Counted from the first letter of the stretch, positions 1 through 9,381 are shown. The stretch is DNA of 64,000 nt from Paraburkholderia saeva (GCF_907164555.1 NZ_CAJQZC010000002.1:310001-374000); one strand, 5' to 3'. The notes: generated from the letters alone by a model not told the origin. Numbers and translations are program-made.

Positions 1-587
1 TGGATCGCCGTGAACAGGATCAGGAACGCGAATGGCAGCCACTGCCACGCGACGATCATCACCACGGCGGTGAGCGGATAGTTGGCAAACCAGTCGATCG
101 GTGTGAGACCGATCGCACGCATGCCCTGCGCGACGAGCCCGTACACCGGGTGCAGGATCATGTTCTTCCAGATCAGCGCGCTGACCGTCGGCATCACGAA
201 GAACGGCGCAATCGCGAGCAGGCGCGCGACGCCCATGCCGTAGAACTTGCGGTCGAACAGCACCGACATCAGGATGCCGCCGACCACGGTGATGATCAGC
301 ACAGAGCCAATCAGCTCCAGCGTGATCAGGATCGACGGTCCGAAGGCCGGATCACTGGCGAGATACTTGTAGTTGTCGAGGCCCGCGAAACCCTTCACAT
401 CGGGATTGAGCAGGTTGTAGCGCGAAAACGAAAACCAGATCGTCATCGCAAGCGGAATCGCCATCCACAACAGCAGCACGGCAAACGATGGCGAAACCAG
501 CCATCGTGCGGACGCCGCCTTGCGGGTCTCGCGTTCCTTTTCGGTTTGGGGATGGACTTGCATGAGAGGAAGGCGCAGATGACGCAT
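1..587 (-). CDS. Sugar/polyol ABC transporter permease, partial at the window edge
   Basis: About 195 N-terminal residues are present and the gene runs off the left edge. The protein is an inner-membrane permease of the MalF/SmoF type: a charged N-terminus, a first membrane helix (around LLLWMAIPLAMTIWF), then periplasmic and membrane segments (LITLELIGSVLIITVVGGIL, VVMIVAWQWLPFAFLILF). The ATG at 587 was chosen because AGGTGG lies 7 nt upstream; an in-frame ATG at 563 has no ribosome site. It follows the binding-protein gene on the same strand, so it should import the ligand that the binding protein captures. The EAA loop that contacts the ATPase lies outside the window. Confidence 0.88.
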   Translation of the reverse strand, partial: MRHLRLPLMQVHPQTEKERETRKAASARWLVSPSFAVLLLWMAIPLAMTIWFSFSRYNLLNPDVKGFAGLDNYKYLASDPAFGPSILITLELIGSVLIITVVGGILMSVLFDRKFYGMGVARLLAIAPFFVMPTVSALIWKNMILHPVYGLVAQGMRAIGLTPIDWFANYPLTAVVMIVAWQWLPFAFLILFTAI

Positions 588-654
588 GATCGGACCACCT
601 GTCGGGTAGTTCGCGGGCCACGAAGCTGCAGGCGGCCCGCTGTGCTGCTGCGTT

Positions 655-680
655 CCGGCTGACGCGTGAACGTCAGCCGG
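655..680. promoter_or_regulatory. Intercistronic stem-loop between binding-protein and permease genes
   Basis: CCGGCTGACG and CGTCAGCCGG form a perfect 10-bp inverted repeat around a 6-nt loop. It sits in the 119-nt gap downstream of the binding-protein gene. No T-tract follows on the minus strand, so it is more likely an mRNA-stabilising or attenuating element than a full terminator. This is the position where ABC importer operons such as malE-malF step down expression of the permease. Confidence 0.55.
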
Positions 681-706
681 CGCTTTGACTGCGGGTTACG
701 TCGCTA

Positions 707-2029
707 TCACTTCAGGTAGCCCGCCTGACGCACGGCGCGATCGGCGGTGGCCTGACCGGCCGCGAGCGCCTGATCGACCGTCATCTGGCCCGCGACGGCA
801 CCCGAGATGCTCTGACCGACCACCGTACCGAACGACTGGAACTCCGGAATGCCGACGAACTGCACGCCAGTGTACGGCACGGGCTTCGCCGTCGGATGGT
901 TGGGATCAGCCGACTGGATTGCCTTCAGCACGAAGCTCGCAAACGGCGCGGCCTGCTGGTACTCGGGGCGCGCATACGTCGACTGACGCGTGCCCGGCGG
1001 CACCGAGGCCCAGCCTTCATCCTTCGCGACGAGTTCGATGTACTGCTTCGAGGTTGCCCACGAGATGAATTTCTTCGCGGCGTCAGGCTGCTTCGACGAC
1101 TTCGGAATCGCCAGTGCCCACGACCACAGCCAGTGCGAGCCGTTCGGCGTGACAGCCGTCGGCGCCGCGGCGAAGCCAATCTTGTCGGCCACCTGCGACT
1201 GCGCCTTGTTGTACAGCATGCCGGCTGCGACCGTCGCGTCGATCCACATCGCGCACTTGCCCGAGGACATCAGCGTCAGGTTTTCGTTGAAGCCGTTCGA
1301 GCTGGCTCCCGGCGGGCCGTCTTTCTTCAGCAGGTCGACGTAGAAGTTCACGGCCTTCTTCCATTCCGGCGAGGTCAGCTGGGCATTCCACTTTTCGTCG
1401 AACCAGCGGCCGCCGAACGTGTTGACGAGCGTCGTCACGTACGCCATGTTTTCGCCCCAGCCGGCCTTGCCGCGCAGGCAGATGCCGTACGTGCCGCCCG
1501 CCTTGTCGGTGAGCTTGTCGGCGAATTCCCTGATCTGGTCATAGGTCGGCTGGTCGGGCATCTTCAGGCCCTTCGCCGCGAACAGATCCTTGCGGTAGAA
1601 CGTCATCGAGCTTTCGACGTAGAACGGCAGCGCGTACAACTGGTTGTTGTACGACAGGCCGTCACGCGCGGTCTTCACGACGTCGTTGAGGTCGTAGTCG
1701 GCGGCGAGGCCGGTGATCGGCGTGAGCCAGCCACGCTTGCCCCATTGCGGCGTTTCATACGTGCCGATCATCATCACGTCGAACTGGCCGCTGTTCGTCG
1801 TGATGTCGGTCGTGGCGCGCTGGCGCAGCACGTTTTCTTCGAGAATCACCCAGTTCAGCTTGATGTCCGGATTGGCCTGCTCGAAGTTCGACGAGAGCTT
1901 CTTCAGCTCGATCATGTCGGGATTGTTGAGGGCTGCAATCGTGACGGTCGCGGCCGATGCATTCAACGCGGCACATGCGGTCGCGCTGGCGCCAAATAGC
2001 TTGAGCGCGGTCTGGAAGGCTGGTTTCAT
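707..2029 (-). CDS. Sugar/polyol ABC transporter substrate-binding protein
   Basis: This 440-residue extracellular solute-binding protein of the family-1 (MalE-like) class is likely periplasmic. It has a signal peptide ending near ALNASA, followed by the mature start ATVTIAALNNPDM. Typical landmarks are the GTYETPQWGKRGWL region and the PFYVESSMTFYRKDLF hinge segment. It lies between an SDR polyol dehydrogenase upstream and a SmoF-like permease downstream, all on the minus strand, so a polyol such as sorbitol or mannitol is the most likely ligand. That substrate is inferred from context. The length fits the SmoE/MtlE group. Confidence 0.9.
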   Translation of the reverse strand: MKPAFQTALKLFGASATACAALNASAATVTIAALNNPDMIELKKLSSNFEQANPDIKLNWVILEENVLRQRATTDITTNSGQFDVMMIGTYETPQWGKRGWLTPITGLAADYDLNDVVKTARDGLSYNNQLYALPFYVESSMTFYRKDLFAAKGLKMPDQPTYDQIREFADKLTDKAGGTYGICLRGKAGWGENMAYVTTLVNTFGGRWFDEKWNAQLTSPEWKKAVNFYVDLLKKDGPPGASSNGFNENLTLMSSGKCAMWIDATVAAGMLYNKAQSQVADKIGFAAAPTAVTPNGSHWLWSWALAIPKSSKQPDAAKKFISWATSKQYIELVAKDEGWASVPPGTRQSTYARPEYQQAAPFASFVLKAIQSADPNHPTAKPVPYTGVQFVGIPEFQSFGTVVGQSISGAVAGQMTVDQALAAGQATADRAVRQAGYLK

Positions 2030-2097
2030 GAGTTGTCTCCTTCTGGATGAGTCGTTCTTCGTGTGATGCTTCTGGCGGATGGGTACAGCGCGTCGGG

Positions 2098-2880
2098 TTA
2101 GCTCATCCAGTTGCCGCCGTCGACGTTGAGCGTCTGGGCGGTGATGTAATCGGCGTCGGCGGAGGCGAGGAAGAGCGCCGCACCCGTCAGGTCGTCCGGC
2201 ACGCCCATGCGGCCGAGCGGCACCGCTTCGCCGACGAGTCGTTTCTTCTCGCCTGGCGGCCGGTTTTCATAGCGAGCGAAGAGTGCATCGACCTCTTTCC
2301 ACATCGGCGTATCCACGACGCCCGGTGCGATGCCGTTCACGTTGATTCTGTGCGGCGCGAGTGCAAGCGCGGCGGATTGCGTGTAGCTCAGCACGGCGGC
2401 CTTGGTTGCACAGTAGTGCGACACAAGCGCCTCGCCGCGGCGACCCGCCTGCGACGACATGTTGATGATCTTGCCGCCCTGTCCCTGCTCGACCATCTGC
2501 TGCGCGACACGCTGCATCAGAAAGAACATGCCCTTCACGTTGACCGCGAAGAGGCGGTCGAACACATCCCAGGATTCGTCAAGGAGCGGACGCATATCGA
2601 ACAGCGCCGCGTTATTGAACAGAATGTCGATGCGGCCAAAGCGCCCGAGCGTGGCCGACACGATGCGTTCGATGTCGTCGCGACGCGTGACATCGGCGGA
2701 CAAGGTCAACACGCGATCAGCATCACTTTGCGTCAGCGTCTGCGCGAACTGATCCGCGGGCTTCACATCGACGAGCACACAGCGCGCGCCTTCGTCGAGA
2801 TAACGCCGGGCCACGGCTTCACCGATACCGCTGCCTGCACCCGTCAGGATCGCCACCTTGTCCTGCAATCGCGCGTTCAA
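2098..2880 (-). CDS. SDR-family polyol (sorbitol/L-iditol-type) dehydrogenase
   Basis: This is a 260-residue classical short-chain dehydrogenase/reductase, probably cytosolic. The cofactor motif is TGAGSGIG near residue 14, followed by the NNAA motif. The catalytic Ser is in NMSSQAG and the Tyr-x-x-x-Lys is in SHYCATKAA, and the protein ends with the usual DGGNWMS. It is the first gene of the transporter cluster in the direction of transcription. It therefore probably oxidises the imported polyol to a ketose with NAD+, as the dehydrogenase of Rhodobacter-type smo operons does. Galactitol or another sugar alcohol is also possible. Confidence 0.87.
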   Translation of the reverse strand: MNARLQDKVAILTGAGSGIGEAVARRYLDEGARCVLVDVKPADQFAQTLTQSDADRVLTLSADVTRRDDIERIVSATLGRFGRIDILFNNAALFDMRPLLDESWDVFDRLFAVNVKGMFFLMQRVAQQMVEQGQGGKIINMSSQAGRRGEALVSHYCATKAAVLSYTQSAALALAPHRINVNGIAPGVVDTPMWKEVDALFARYENRPPGEKKRLVGEAVPLGRMGVPDDLTGAALFLASADADYITAQTLNVDGGNWMS

Positions 2881-3165
2881 TGCTGTCTCCAGTTCTGCGT
2901 TCTACGTAGTGAGCGAACGCCCATCACGCGAACAATTGCTCTGTTAGTGATCGAATGATCGGATACGCATCGGGTCATGTCAAGGCGCAATGCAGGATTT
3001 CGATGCTGCAACGCGGCAGTGTTTACCCGTTTCCCGTCTGGCTCCCAGCCACGCCGACGTCTGGCGGATGCACGCGCCGCGCCAAAAAATTCGCGATACG
3101 TTATATCATTCCGAACTCGCGACAAATTGAGACGGATTCGCCCATCTTTCAAGGACCCAACAACC

Positions 3166-4116
3166 ATGATGAGTACACCTGGCTCGCTGTGGAATCGCAT
3201 GCGGCACGCTCGCGTGATATCGACGTGTCTGGCCGCGGGCGCGCTCGTGCTGGCGATCGGCCACGCCGCTTTTGCCGCCGATGCAAAAATTCCGGTCGTG
3301 GCAGCGGAGAATTTCTATGGCGATGTCGTGCGCCAGCTGGGCGGCGATCATGTGAACGTGGTGAGCATCCTCAGCAACCCGGATCAGGATCCGCACCTCT
3401 TCGAGGCGAGCCCGAAAACGGCGCGCGCGTTGCAGAACGCGAGCCTTGTCGTGTACAACGGCGCCGACTACGATCCGTGGATGGCGAAGCTGCTTGCCGC
3501 ATCGAAGAATGCGAAGCGCACGACGATCGTCGCGGCCGATCTGACTGGCCGCAAAAGCGGCGACAATCCGCATCTCTGGTACGCGCCGGGTACGATGCCG
3601 GCAGTGGCACGCGCGGTGAACGCGGCACTTGTTGCCACTGATCCTTCGAACAAAACGGCGTACGATGCGAACCTCGCGACGTTTCTGGCTTCGCTGAAGC
3701 CGGTCGATGCGAAAGTCGCCGCGTTGCGCGCCAGCTATGCGCACGCGCCCGTTACGGCGACGGAGCCGGTTTTTGGCTACATGTCGGACGCTATCGGCCT
3801 GGATATGCGGAACATGCGTTTCCAGCTCGCCGCGATGAATGACACGGAAGCGAGCGCATCGGATATTGCCGCGTTCGAGCGCGACCTGCGCGACAAACGC
3901 GTGCGCGTGCTGATCTATAACAGCCAGGCAACCGAGGCGCTGACGAAACGCATGTTGAAGCTCGCCCAGCAGTCGAACGTGCCGACGGTCAGCGTCACCG
4001 AGACGCAACCGGCCGGCAAGACCTTCCAGCAGTGGATGCTGTCGCAACTCGACGACCTGGCCGCGGCGCTCGCAAAAGGCGACGCTGCCGGCAAGGCAAA
4101 AGGACAATCGCAATGA
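3166..4116 (+). CDS. Zn/Mn-type ABC transporter substrate-binding protein (cluster A-I)
   Basis: This 316-residue periplasmic metal-binding protein has a signal peptide ending at HAAFAAD. The start at 3166 is supported by AAGGA 10 nt upstream; a second ATG follows at 3169. Metal ligands visible by eye are His in QDPHLFE and His in DNPHLWY. At the position where zinc-binding ZnuA proteins have a third His, this protein reads TEPVFGYM, so a Glu sits there as in Mn-binding PsaA-type proteins. The usual fourth Asp is not obvious. The His/Asp-rich loop of ZnuA is absent. The gene overlaps the ATPase gene by ATGA, so translation is coupled. Whether the metal is zinc or manganese is open. Confidence 0.87.
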   Translation: MMSTPGSLWNRMRHARVISTCLAAGALVLAIGHAAFAADAKIPVVAAENFYGDVVRQLGGDHVNVVSILSNPDQDPHLFEASPKTARALQNASLVVYNGADYDPWMAKLLAASKNAKRTTIVAADLTGRKSGDNPHLWYAPGTMPAVARAVNAALVATDPSNKTAYDANLATFLASLKPVDAKVAALRASYAHAPVTATEPVFGYMSDAIGLDMRNMRFQLAAMNDTEASASDIAAFERDLRDKRVRVLIYNSQATEALTKRMLKLAQQSNVPTVSVTETQPAGKTFQQWMLSQLDDLAAALAKGDAAGKAKGQSQ

Positions 4117-5036
4117 CACCGACTGGCGCCGCGCAGCGCGGCTCCGCACCTGTGCTCGAACTCGATCGCGTTACGCTCGAACTGGGCGGCCGCGCGATCC
4201 TGAACGACGCGAGCCTCGTCGTGAACCAGAATGAGTTCATCGGCGTGCTCGGGCCGAACGGCGCGGGCAAGACGACCCTGATGCGCGCGGTGCTCGGTCT
4301 CGTGCCGGCCGCGAGCGGCGCCATCCGCGTACTGGGTCAGACGGTCGAGCGTGGCAATGCGTCGATCGGCTACATGCCGCAGACGCGCAGCGCGCTCGCC
4401 GGCCGCCGCGTGCGCGGTCGCGATTTCGTCGCGATGGCCGCTGACGGGCATCGCTGGGGTCTCCCGCATCACAACGCCAAAGCGCGCAAGGAAGTCGACC
4501 GCGTGCTCGAACTGGTTGGCGCGCGCGAACTCGCCTTGCGGCCGTTGTCGGAGCTTTCAGGCGGCGAACGTCAGCGGCTGCTGCTTGCGCAATGTCTGCT
4601 CGGCAATCCGCGTCTGCTGCTGCTCGATGAACCGCTGATCAGTCTCGACCCGCATCATCAAAAGAGCGTCGTCGAACTCGTGCGGCGTGTGCAGCAGGAA
4701 CTCGGCATCACCGTGCTCTTTTCCGCGCACGAACTGAACCCGTTGCTGCATGCACTCGACCGCGTGCTGTATCTCGGCAGCGGCGTGGCGGCGCTCGGCA
4801 CCGTCGATGAAGTGATCACGAAGCCGGTCCTGTCGCGGCTTTATGGTTCGGCGATCGACGTGATGCGCGTGAACGGCCGAATCTTCGTGATGTCGGGCGA
4901 CGTCGAAGTCGAAAAGCACGATCACGAACACGAAGACGATCACGGCCACGATCATGGCGGCGGCCACGGACACGCGCATTCACCTGCGAAGGCGCACGGC
5001 CGCACACACCGCAACGGACATACGCACGATGTTTGA
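4113..5036 (+). CDS. Metal ABC transporter ATPase with histidine-rich C-terminus
   Basis: This is a 307-residue ABC ATPase. Walker A is GPNGAGKTT, the signature is LSGGERQR, Walker B is LLLLDEP and the switch His lies in FSAHELN. After the nucleotide-binding domain, roughly the last 45 residues are extremely rich in His, Asp and Glu (HDHEHEDDHGHDHGGGHGH and a further HRNGHTHDV). Such a tail is usual on zinc-binding proteins but unusual on the ATPase, and may sense or buffer cytosolic metal. The start at 4113 overlaps the upstream stop. The 3' end overlaps the permease gene by 8 nt, making a tight three-gene operon. Confidence 0.9.
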   Translation: MTPTGAAQRGSAPVLELDRVTLELGGRAILNDASLVVNQNEFIGVLGPNGAGKTTLMRAVLGLVPAASGAIRVLGQTVERGNASIGYMPQTRSALAGRRVRGRDFVAMAADGHRWGLPHHNAKARKEVDRVLELVGARELALRPLSELSGGERQRLLLAQCLLGNPRLLLLDEPLISLDPHHQKSVVELVRRVQQELGITVLFSAHELNPLLHALDRVLYLGSGVAALGTVDEVITKPVLSRLYGSAIDVMRVNGRIFVMSGDVEVEKHDHEHEDDHGHDHGGGHGHAHSPAKAHGRTHRNGHTHDV

Positions 5037-5811
5037 ATACGATTTCATGGTGAACGCATTCGCCGCGTCGGGGATCGTCGCGGTGCTGGCGGGCATCGTC
5101 GGCTATTTTCTGGTGATGCGCGGGCAGACGTTCGCGGGTCACGCGCTCTCGCACGTCGGCTTTACGGGCGCAACGGGCGCCGTGCTGATCGGCGTGTCGC
5201 CGATCTGGGGGATGATCGGCTTCACACTCGCCGCGGGCGTCGGCATGGGCGCGCTCGGTGAGCGGCTCGCCGGACGCGATGTCGCCATCGGCGTGATTCT
5301 GTCGCTCGCGCTCGGCTTCGGTTTGCTGTTCCTGCACTTCTTCACCGCGTACGCGACCCAGGTCACCGCGCTGCTGTTCGGCAACGTGCTTGGCGTGAAC
5401 ACGTCGACGCTCGCGGTGCTGACTGGCCTCGGCATCGTCAGCCTGCTGGCGCTCGCGGCGATCATGCGGCCGCTGCTGTTCGCTTCGTTACAGCCGGAAC
5501 TGGCCGAAGCGAAAGGCGTATCGCTGCGGCTTGTGTCGGTACTGTTTCTCGCGATCGCGGCGCTCGCCGTTGCGGCGTGTACGCAGATCGTCGGCGTGCT
5601 GCTCGTATTCACGCTGATGGTCGGCCCGGCGGCAGCCGCGCAGAACTTCACGACGCGGCTTTCCAGCGGGCTCGTCCTCGCTGCACTGCTCGCGCTTGCG
5701 CAGGCGTGGCTGGGCGTCACGCTCGCGTTCTACACCGACTGGCCGACGAGCTTCTGGATCACCGCGCTGGCCGCGCTGGTTTATGGTGGGAGTTTGTTGC
5801 GGCAGCGGTGA
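5029..5811 (+). CDS. Metal ABC transporter permease (ZnuB/MntB family)
   Basis: This 260-residue integral membrane protein of the ABC-3 family has about eight hydrophobic helices. The N-terminal VMRGQTFAGHALSHVGFTGA motif is characteristic of metal permeases. The ATG at 5029 lies inside the end of the ATPase gene, so translation is probably coupled. It is the last gene before a strong bidirectional terminator. With the preceding two genes it forms a complete importer for Zn2+ or Mn2+. Confidence 0.9.
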   Translation: MFEYDFMVNAFAASGIVAVLAGIVGYFLVMRGQTFAGHALSHVGFTGATGAVLIGVSPIWGMIGFTLAAGVGMGALGERLAGRDVAIGVILSLALGFGLLFLHFFTAYATQVTALLFGNVLGVNTSTLAVLTGLGIVSLLALAAIMRPLLFASLQPELAEAKGVSLRLVSVLFLAIAALAVAACTQIVGVLLVFTLMVGPAAAAQNFTTRLSSGLVLAALLALAQAWLGVTLAFYTDWPTSFWITALAALVYGGSLLRQR

Positions 5812-5828
5812 GGCGGCCGTTTTGACGA

Positions 5829-5866
5829 AAAAAAGGGACGGCGGAGATGATCCGCCGTCCCTTTTT
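5829..5866. terminator. Bidirectional intrinsic terminator
   Basis: A perfect inverted repeat, AAAAAGGGACGGCGGA and its complement around GATGA, is flanked by A- and T-tracts. It sits between the convergent metal permease (+) and fghA (-) genes and can stop transcripts from both. Confidence 0.92.
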
Positions 5867-5888
5867 CACGTCTGGCCGAACGTGACGT

Positions 5889-6734
5889 CTATCCGAGGAG
5901 CACCTTCGCATGATGCGCGAGATGGTCCTCGATAAAACTCTGGATGAAGTAGTAACCGTGATCGTAGCCATCGTGCCGGCGTAGCGTCAGCGGTTGGCCT
6001 GCAGCACGGCACGCTGCTTCAAACACATCCGGGTTCAGCTGTTCCGCAAGAAACTGGTCCGCCAATCCCTGATCGATGAGAATACCTTCATCAAACCGGT
6101 GCGTTGCGCGCGCCACAAGCTCGCTCGAATCGTACTGCTGCCACGCGCTGCGATCTTCGCCGAGATAACCGGTGAACGCCTTCACGCCCCACGGGCAGCG
6201 CGACGGCGCCGCGATCGGCGCGAACGCCGACACCGAACGGTAAATCTCCGGGTTGCGCAGCGCCATCATCAGCGCGCCGTGACCGCCCATCGAATGACCG
6301 AAAATGCCAAGGCGCACGCCATCCACTGGCAGATTCGCCAGCACGGTTTCACGCAGTTCGTCGCGCACGTACGAGTACATGCGGAAATGCTTCGACCACG
6401 GTTCCTGCGTCGCGTCGACATAAAACCCCGCGCCAACGCCGAAGTCCCAGGCAGCGCTTTCGTTCGGAATACCAGCGCCGCGCGGACTCGTATCCGGCGA
6501 GATCAGCGCGATACCGTGCTGCGCGGCGAAGCGCTGCGCGCCCGCCTTGATCGGAAACGTTTCCTCGGTGCAGGTCAAACCGGCCAGATAAAACAATGCC
6601 GGCACGTTGCCGTGCGACGCCTGCGGCGGCAGGTACACAGAGAAGCGCATCGGCAGACCCGTCGTCGACGAATCATGACGATAGAACCGCTGCACGCCAC
6701 CGAAGCAGACATGCGAAGACAGAAGTTCGAGCAT
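5889..6734 (-). CDS. fghA: S-formylglutathione hydrolase
   Basis: This 281-residue alpha/beta hydrolase of the esterase-D family hydrolyses S-formylglutathione to formate and glutathione. The nucleophile Ser is in GHSMGGHGAL and the His is in DGYDHGYYF. The oxyanion region YLAGLTCTEETF is typical of the family. The ATG at 6734 has GGGGAG 6 nt upstream; a longer in-frame start has no ribosome site. It lies 16 nt downstream of the formaldehyde dehydrogenase gene on the same strand, so the two steps of glutathione-dependent formaldehyde detoxification are co-transcribed. Confidence 0.95.
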   Translation of the reverse strand: MLELLSSHVCFGGVQRFYRHDSSTTGLPMRFSVYLPPQASHGNVPALFYLAGLTCTEETFPIKAGAQRFAAQHGIALISPDTSPRGAGIPNESAAWDFGVGAGFYVDATQEPWSKHFRMYSYVRDELRETVLANLPVDGVRLGIFGHSMGGHGALMMALRNPEIYRSVSAFAPIAAPSRCPWGVKAFTGYLGEDRSAWQQYDSSELVARATHRFDEGILIDQGLADQFLAEQLNPDVFEAACRAAGQPLTLRRHDGYDHGYYFIQSFIEDHLAHHAKVLLG

Positions 6735-6750
6735 GGCGATCTCCCCTGCC

Positions 6751-7857
6751 TCAGTACAGCACAACCGAGCGGATCGACTCGCCCTTCTTCATCAGGTCGA
6801 AGCCCTCGTTGATGCGTTCGAGCGGCAGGCGGTGCGTGATCAGGTCATCGATGTTGATCTTGCCTTCCATGTACCAGTCGACGATCTTCGGCACGTCCGT
6901 GCGTCCGCGCGCGCCGCCGAACGCCGAGCCTTTCCATTCGCGGCCCGTCACGAGCTGGAACGGACGCGTGCTGATCTCCTCGCCCGCCGCGGCCACGCCA
7001 ATGATGAACGACTGGCCCCAACCCTTGTGTGTGCATTCCAGCGCCTGACGCATCACCTTCGTGTTGCCGATGCATTCGAACGAATAGTCGGCACCGCCAT
7101 CGGTGAGTTGCACGATGTGATCGACGACATTCTCGACTTCGTTCGGGTTGATGAAATGCGTCATGCCGAATTTCTTCGCGAGTTCGACGCGGCCCGGATT
7201 CAGATCGACTCCAATGATCTTGTCGGCGCCCACCATTTTGGCGCCCTGAATCACATTGAGCCCAATACCGCCGAGACCGAACACGACCACATTCGCGCCC
7301 GCCTCGACCTTCGCCGAATACACGACCGCGCCGACACCCGTCGTCACGCCGCAGCCGATGTAGCAGATCTTGTCGAACGGCGCGTCTTCACGCACCTTCG
7401 CGACGGCGATTTCCGGCACCACGATGTAGTTCGAAAACGTTGACGTGCCCATGTAGTGAAAGAGCGGTTTGCCATCGAGCGAGAAACGCGACGTTGCATC
7501 GGGCATCAGGCCCTTGCCCTGCGTCGAGCGGATGGCCTGACACAGATTCGTCTTGCGCGACAGACAGAACTTGCATTGCCGGCATTCCGGCGTATAGAGC
7601 GGAATCACGTGATCGCCCTTCCTTAGCGTACCCACGCCCGCGCCCACATCGACGATGACGCCCGCGCCTTCGTGGCCGAGGATCGCCGGGAAGATGCCTT
7701 CGGGGTCGGCGCCAGAGAGCGTGTAGTAGTCGGTGTGACAGATGCCGGTCGCCTTCACTTCGATCAGCACTTCACCCGCGCGCGGGCCTTCGAGATCGAC
7801 TTCCTCGATTGTCAGCGGTGCGCCAGCTTTCCATGCAATGGCTGCCTTGGTCTTCAT
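6751..7857 (-). CDS. frmA: S-(hydroxymethyl)glutathione dehydrogenase / class III alcohol dehydrogenase
   Basis: This 368-residue zinc alcohol dehydrogenase oxidises S-hydroxymethylglutathione to S-formylglutathione with NAD+. The catalytic zinc region is CHTDYYTLSG plus GHEGAGVIV. The structural zinc cysteines are in CRQCKFCLSRKTNLC. The Rossmann motif is VFGLGGIGLNVIQGAK. The length matches the class III family (AdhC/FrmA/AdhI). It is the first gene of the pair with fghA. Confidence 0.96.
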   Translation of the reverse strand: MKTKAAIAWKAGAPLTIEEVDLEGPRAGEVLIEVKATGICHTDYYTLSGADPEGIFPAILGHEGAGVIVDVGAGVGTLRKGDHVIPLYTPECRQCKFCLSRKTNLCQAIRSTQGKGLMPDATSRFSLDGKPLFHYMGTSTFSNYIVVPEIAVAKVREDAPFDKICYIGCGVTTGVGAVVYSAKVEAGANVVVFGLGGIGLNVIQGAKMVGADKIIGVDLNPGRVELAKKFGMTHFINPNEVENVVDHIVQLTDGGADYSFECIGNTKVMRQALECTHKGWGQSFIIGVAAAGEEISTRPFQLVTGREWKGSAFGGARGRTDVPKIVDWYMEGKINIDDLITHRLPLERINEGFDLMKKGESIRSVVLY

Positions 7858-7950
7858 CGTGAATGCTCCTTAAAGTCGGTCGATGCGTCGATCGAGGTTC
7901 GGGTTCGACCGGAATGTCATGTATTGGTTTGCGAATTTCGAATTTCGAAT

Positions 7951-9381
7951 TCAGTCAGGCGTGGCAGAGGCAGGAAACCAGTCCTCCACGCGCGCGTAAA
8001 GGTCGAGGAAGCGCGTATAACGCGCGGCCAGCGCACGATCGTTCTTCGGACCTGCGACGCGGGTTGTCGCCGGCCCCAGCGACGCCAGATCCGACGCATG
8101 CCAGTGCCCGCTCGCAAGACCCCCCAGTATCGCCGCACCACGACCCGCTGCGTTAGGACAATCGACCGCGTACAGCTCGACATCGAGCGCATCGGCGAGC
8201 ATCTGGCGCCAGCGCGCGTCGACGGAGCCGCCGCCCGCAAGACGGAGCGTCGTCACTTCTGCGCCGCTGCGGCGAATCGCGTCGAGGCCCGCGCGCAGCG
8301 AAAACGCCACGCCTTCGAATGCAGCACGCATCATCGTGCCACGCGAATGACCGAGCGCGAGCCCGAGCCAGCCGCCTCGCGCCGAAGGATTGAGCCACGG
8401 CGAGCGCTCGCCGGTGAGATACGGAAGAAACGTGAGGCCGGGCGCGGCTTCGTCGGCGAAGGCATCGCGATAGGCGTCGGCCCATTCGTACGAGAGCCAG
8501 CCGCGCACCGCTTCAAGCGCGACACCGACGTTCTGCATCGCGGCCATCCGGTACCAGTGATCGGTTGCCGCGCGATAGCGATGCAGCCCGCGCGCCGCAG
8601 GCGGTTCGCCAGTTGCAAGGACGACGATCTGCCCGCCGCTGCCGGTAGTGAGCAGCGCGTCGCCATCGTTTGCAAGACCGCTGCCGAACGCGGCACACGG
8701 TGTGTCGGCCGCACCCGTCGCAAGCGTGATACCGGCACGCAGGCCCAGCGCGCGCGCCGCCTCGCCGGAAAGCACGCCGCCAGATGCATACGAAGGCGCA
8801 AGCGGCGCGAACCATGCGTGCGGCACGCCGAGGCGATCGAGCAGCGCGTGATCCCAGACGCCAGCCGGATCGGCGAGCGCGGTCGCGCACGCATCGGAAG
8901 GATCAGTGACGAACGCGCCGCCCAGCGCAACGCGCAGCCAGTCCTTCGGTTGCAACGCCCAGCGCGTGGCTTCCACAGTGCGCGGCTCGTTCAGCACGAT
9001 CCAGCGCAGCAGCGGGCCCGCCATGCCGGGCGCAACGGGATTGGGTTGCGGCTCGGGCCACGCTTCGAGCAGCGACAGCGCGCGCGTATCGGGCCACAGC
9101 ATCGCGGAGCGTACTGCGCGGCCCTGTGCATCGGTGAGCACGACGCCGTGCATCTGCCCGGAAAAGCCGATCGCGTGAACGTCGTCGCGCTCCGTGGCGG
9201 GCAGTTTCGCCGACGCTTCGCAGAGTGCGCGCCACCATGTATCGGCGGACGTTTCGGCCCAGCCGGGACGTGGCGTCGCGATTGAATACGCGACGCTCGC
9301 TGTCGCGCATTCGCGCCCTGCCTCATCAACGGTGGAAAGTTTCAGTGAACCGGTGCCGAGGTCGATGCCAAGAAAACGCAT
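7951..9381 (-). CDS. xylB: Xylulokinase (FGGY carbohydrate kinase)
   Basis: This 476-residue FGGY-family kinase starts MRFLGIDLGTGSLK, the first phosphate-binding loop. It has GFSGQMHGVVL, the substrate region typical of xylulokinase, and the second phosphate loop LAGGGSVDARWRQMLAD. It should phosphorylate D-xylulose to xylulose 5-phosphate in the cytosol. The start at 9381 is chosen from the conserved N-terminus; no clear ribosome site is seen, and an in-frame ATG 24 codons upstream gives an atypical leader. The polyol cluster at the left edge could feed it, but they are not one operon. Confidence 0.88.
   Translation of the reverse strand: MRFLGIDLGTGSLKLSTVDEAGRECATASVAYSIATPRPGWAETSADTWWRALCEASAKLPATERDDVHAIGFSGQMHGVVLTDAQGRAVRSAMLWPDTRALSLLEAWPEPQPNPVAPGMAGPLLRWIVLNEPRTVEATRWALQPKDWLRVALGGAFVTDPSDACATALADPAGVWDHALLDRLGVPHAWFAPLAPSYASGGVLSGEAARALGLRAGITLATGAADTPCAAFGSGLANDGDALLTTGSGGQIVVLATGEPPAARGLHRYRAATDHWYRMAAMQNVGVALEAVRGWLSYEWADAYRDAFADEAAPGLTFLPYLTGERSPWLNPSARGGWLGLALGHSRGTMMRAAFEGVAFSLRAGLDAIRRSGAEVTTLRLAGGGSVDARWRQMLADALDVELYAVDCPNAAGRGAAILGGLASGHWHASDLASLGPATTRVAGPKNDRALAARYTRFLDLYARVEDWFPASATPD

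Noticed and set aside
3100-3110. Zur-box-like sequence (GTTATATCATT) upstream of the metal importer
   Set aside because: Only the left half resembles a Zur site. The right half does not complete the palindrome, so it is not reported as an operator.
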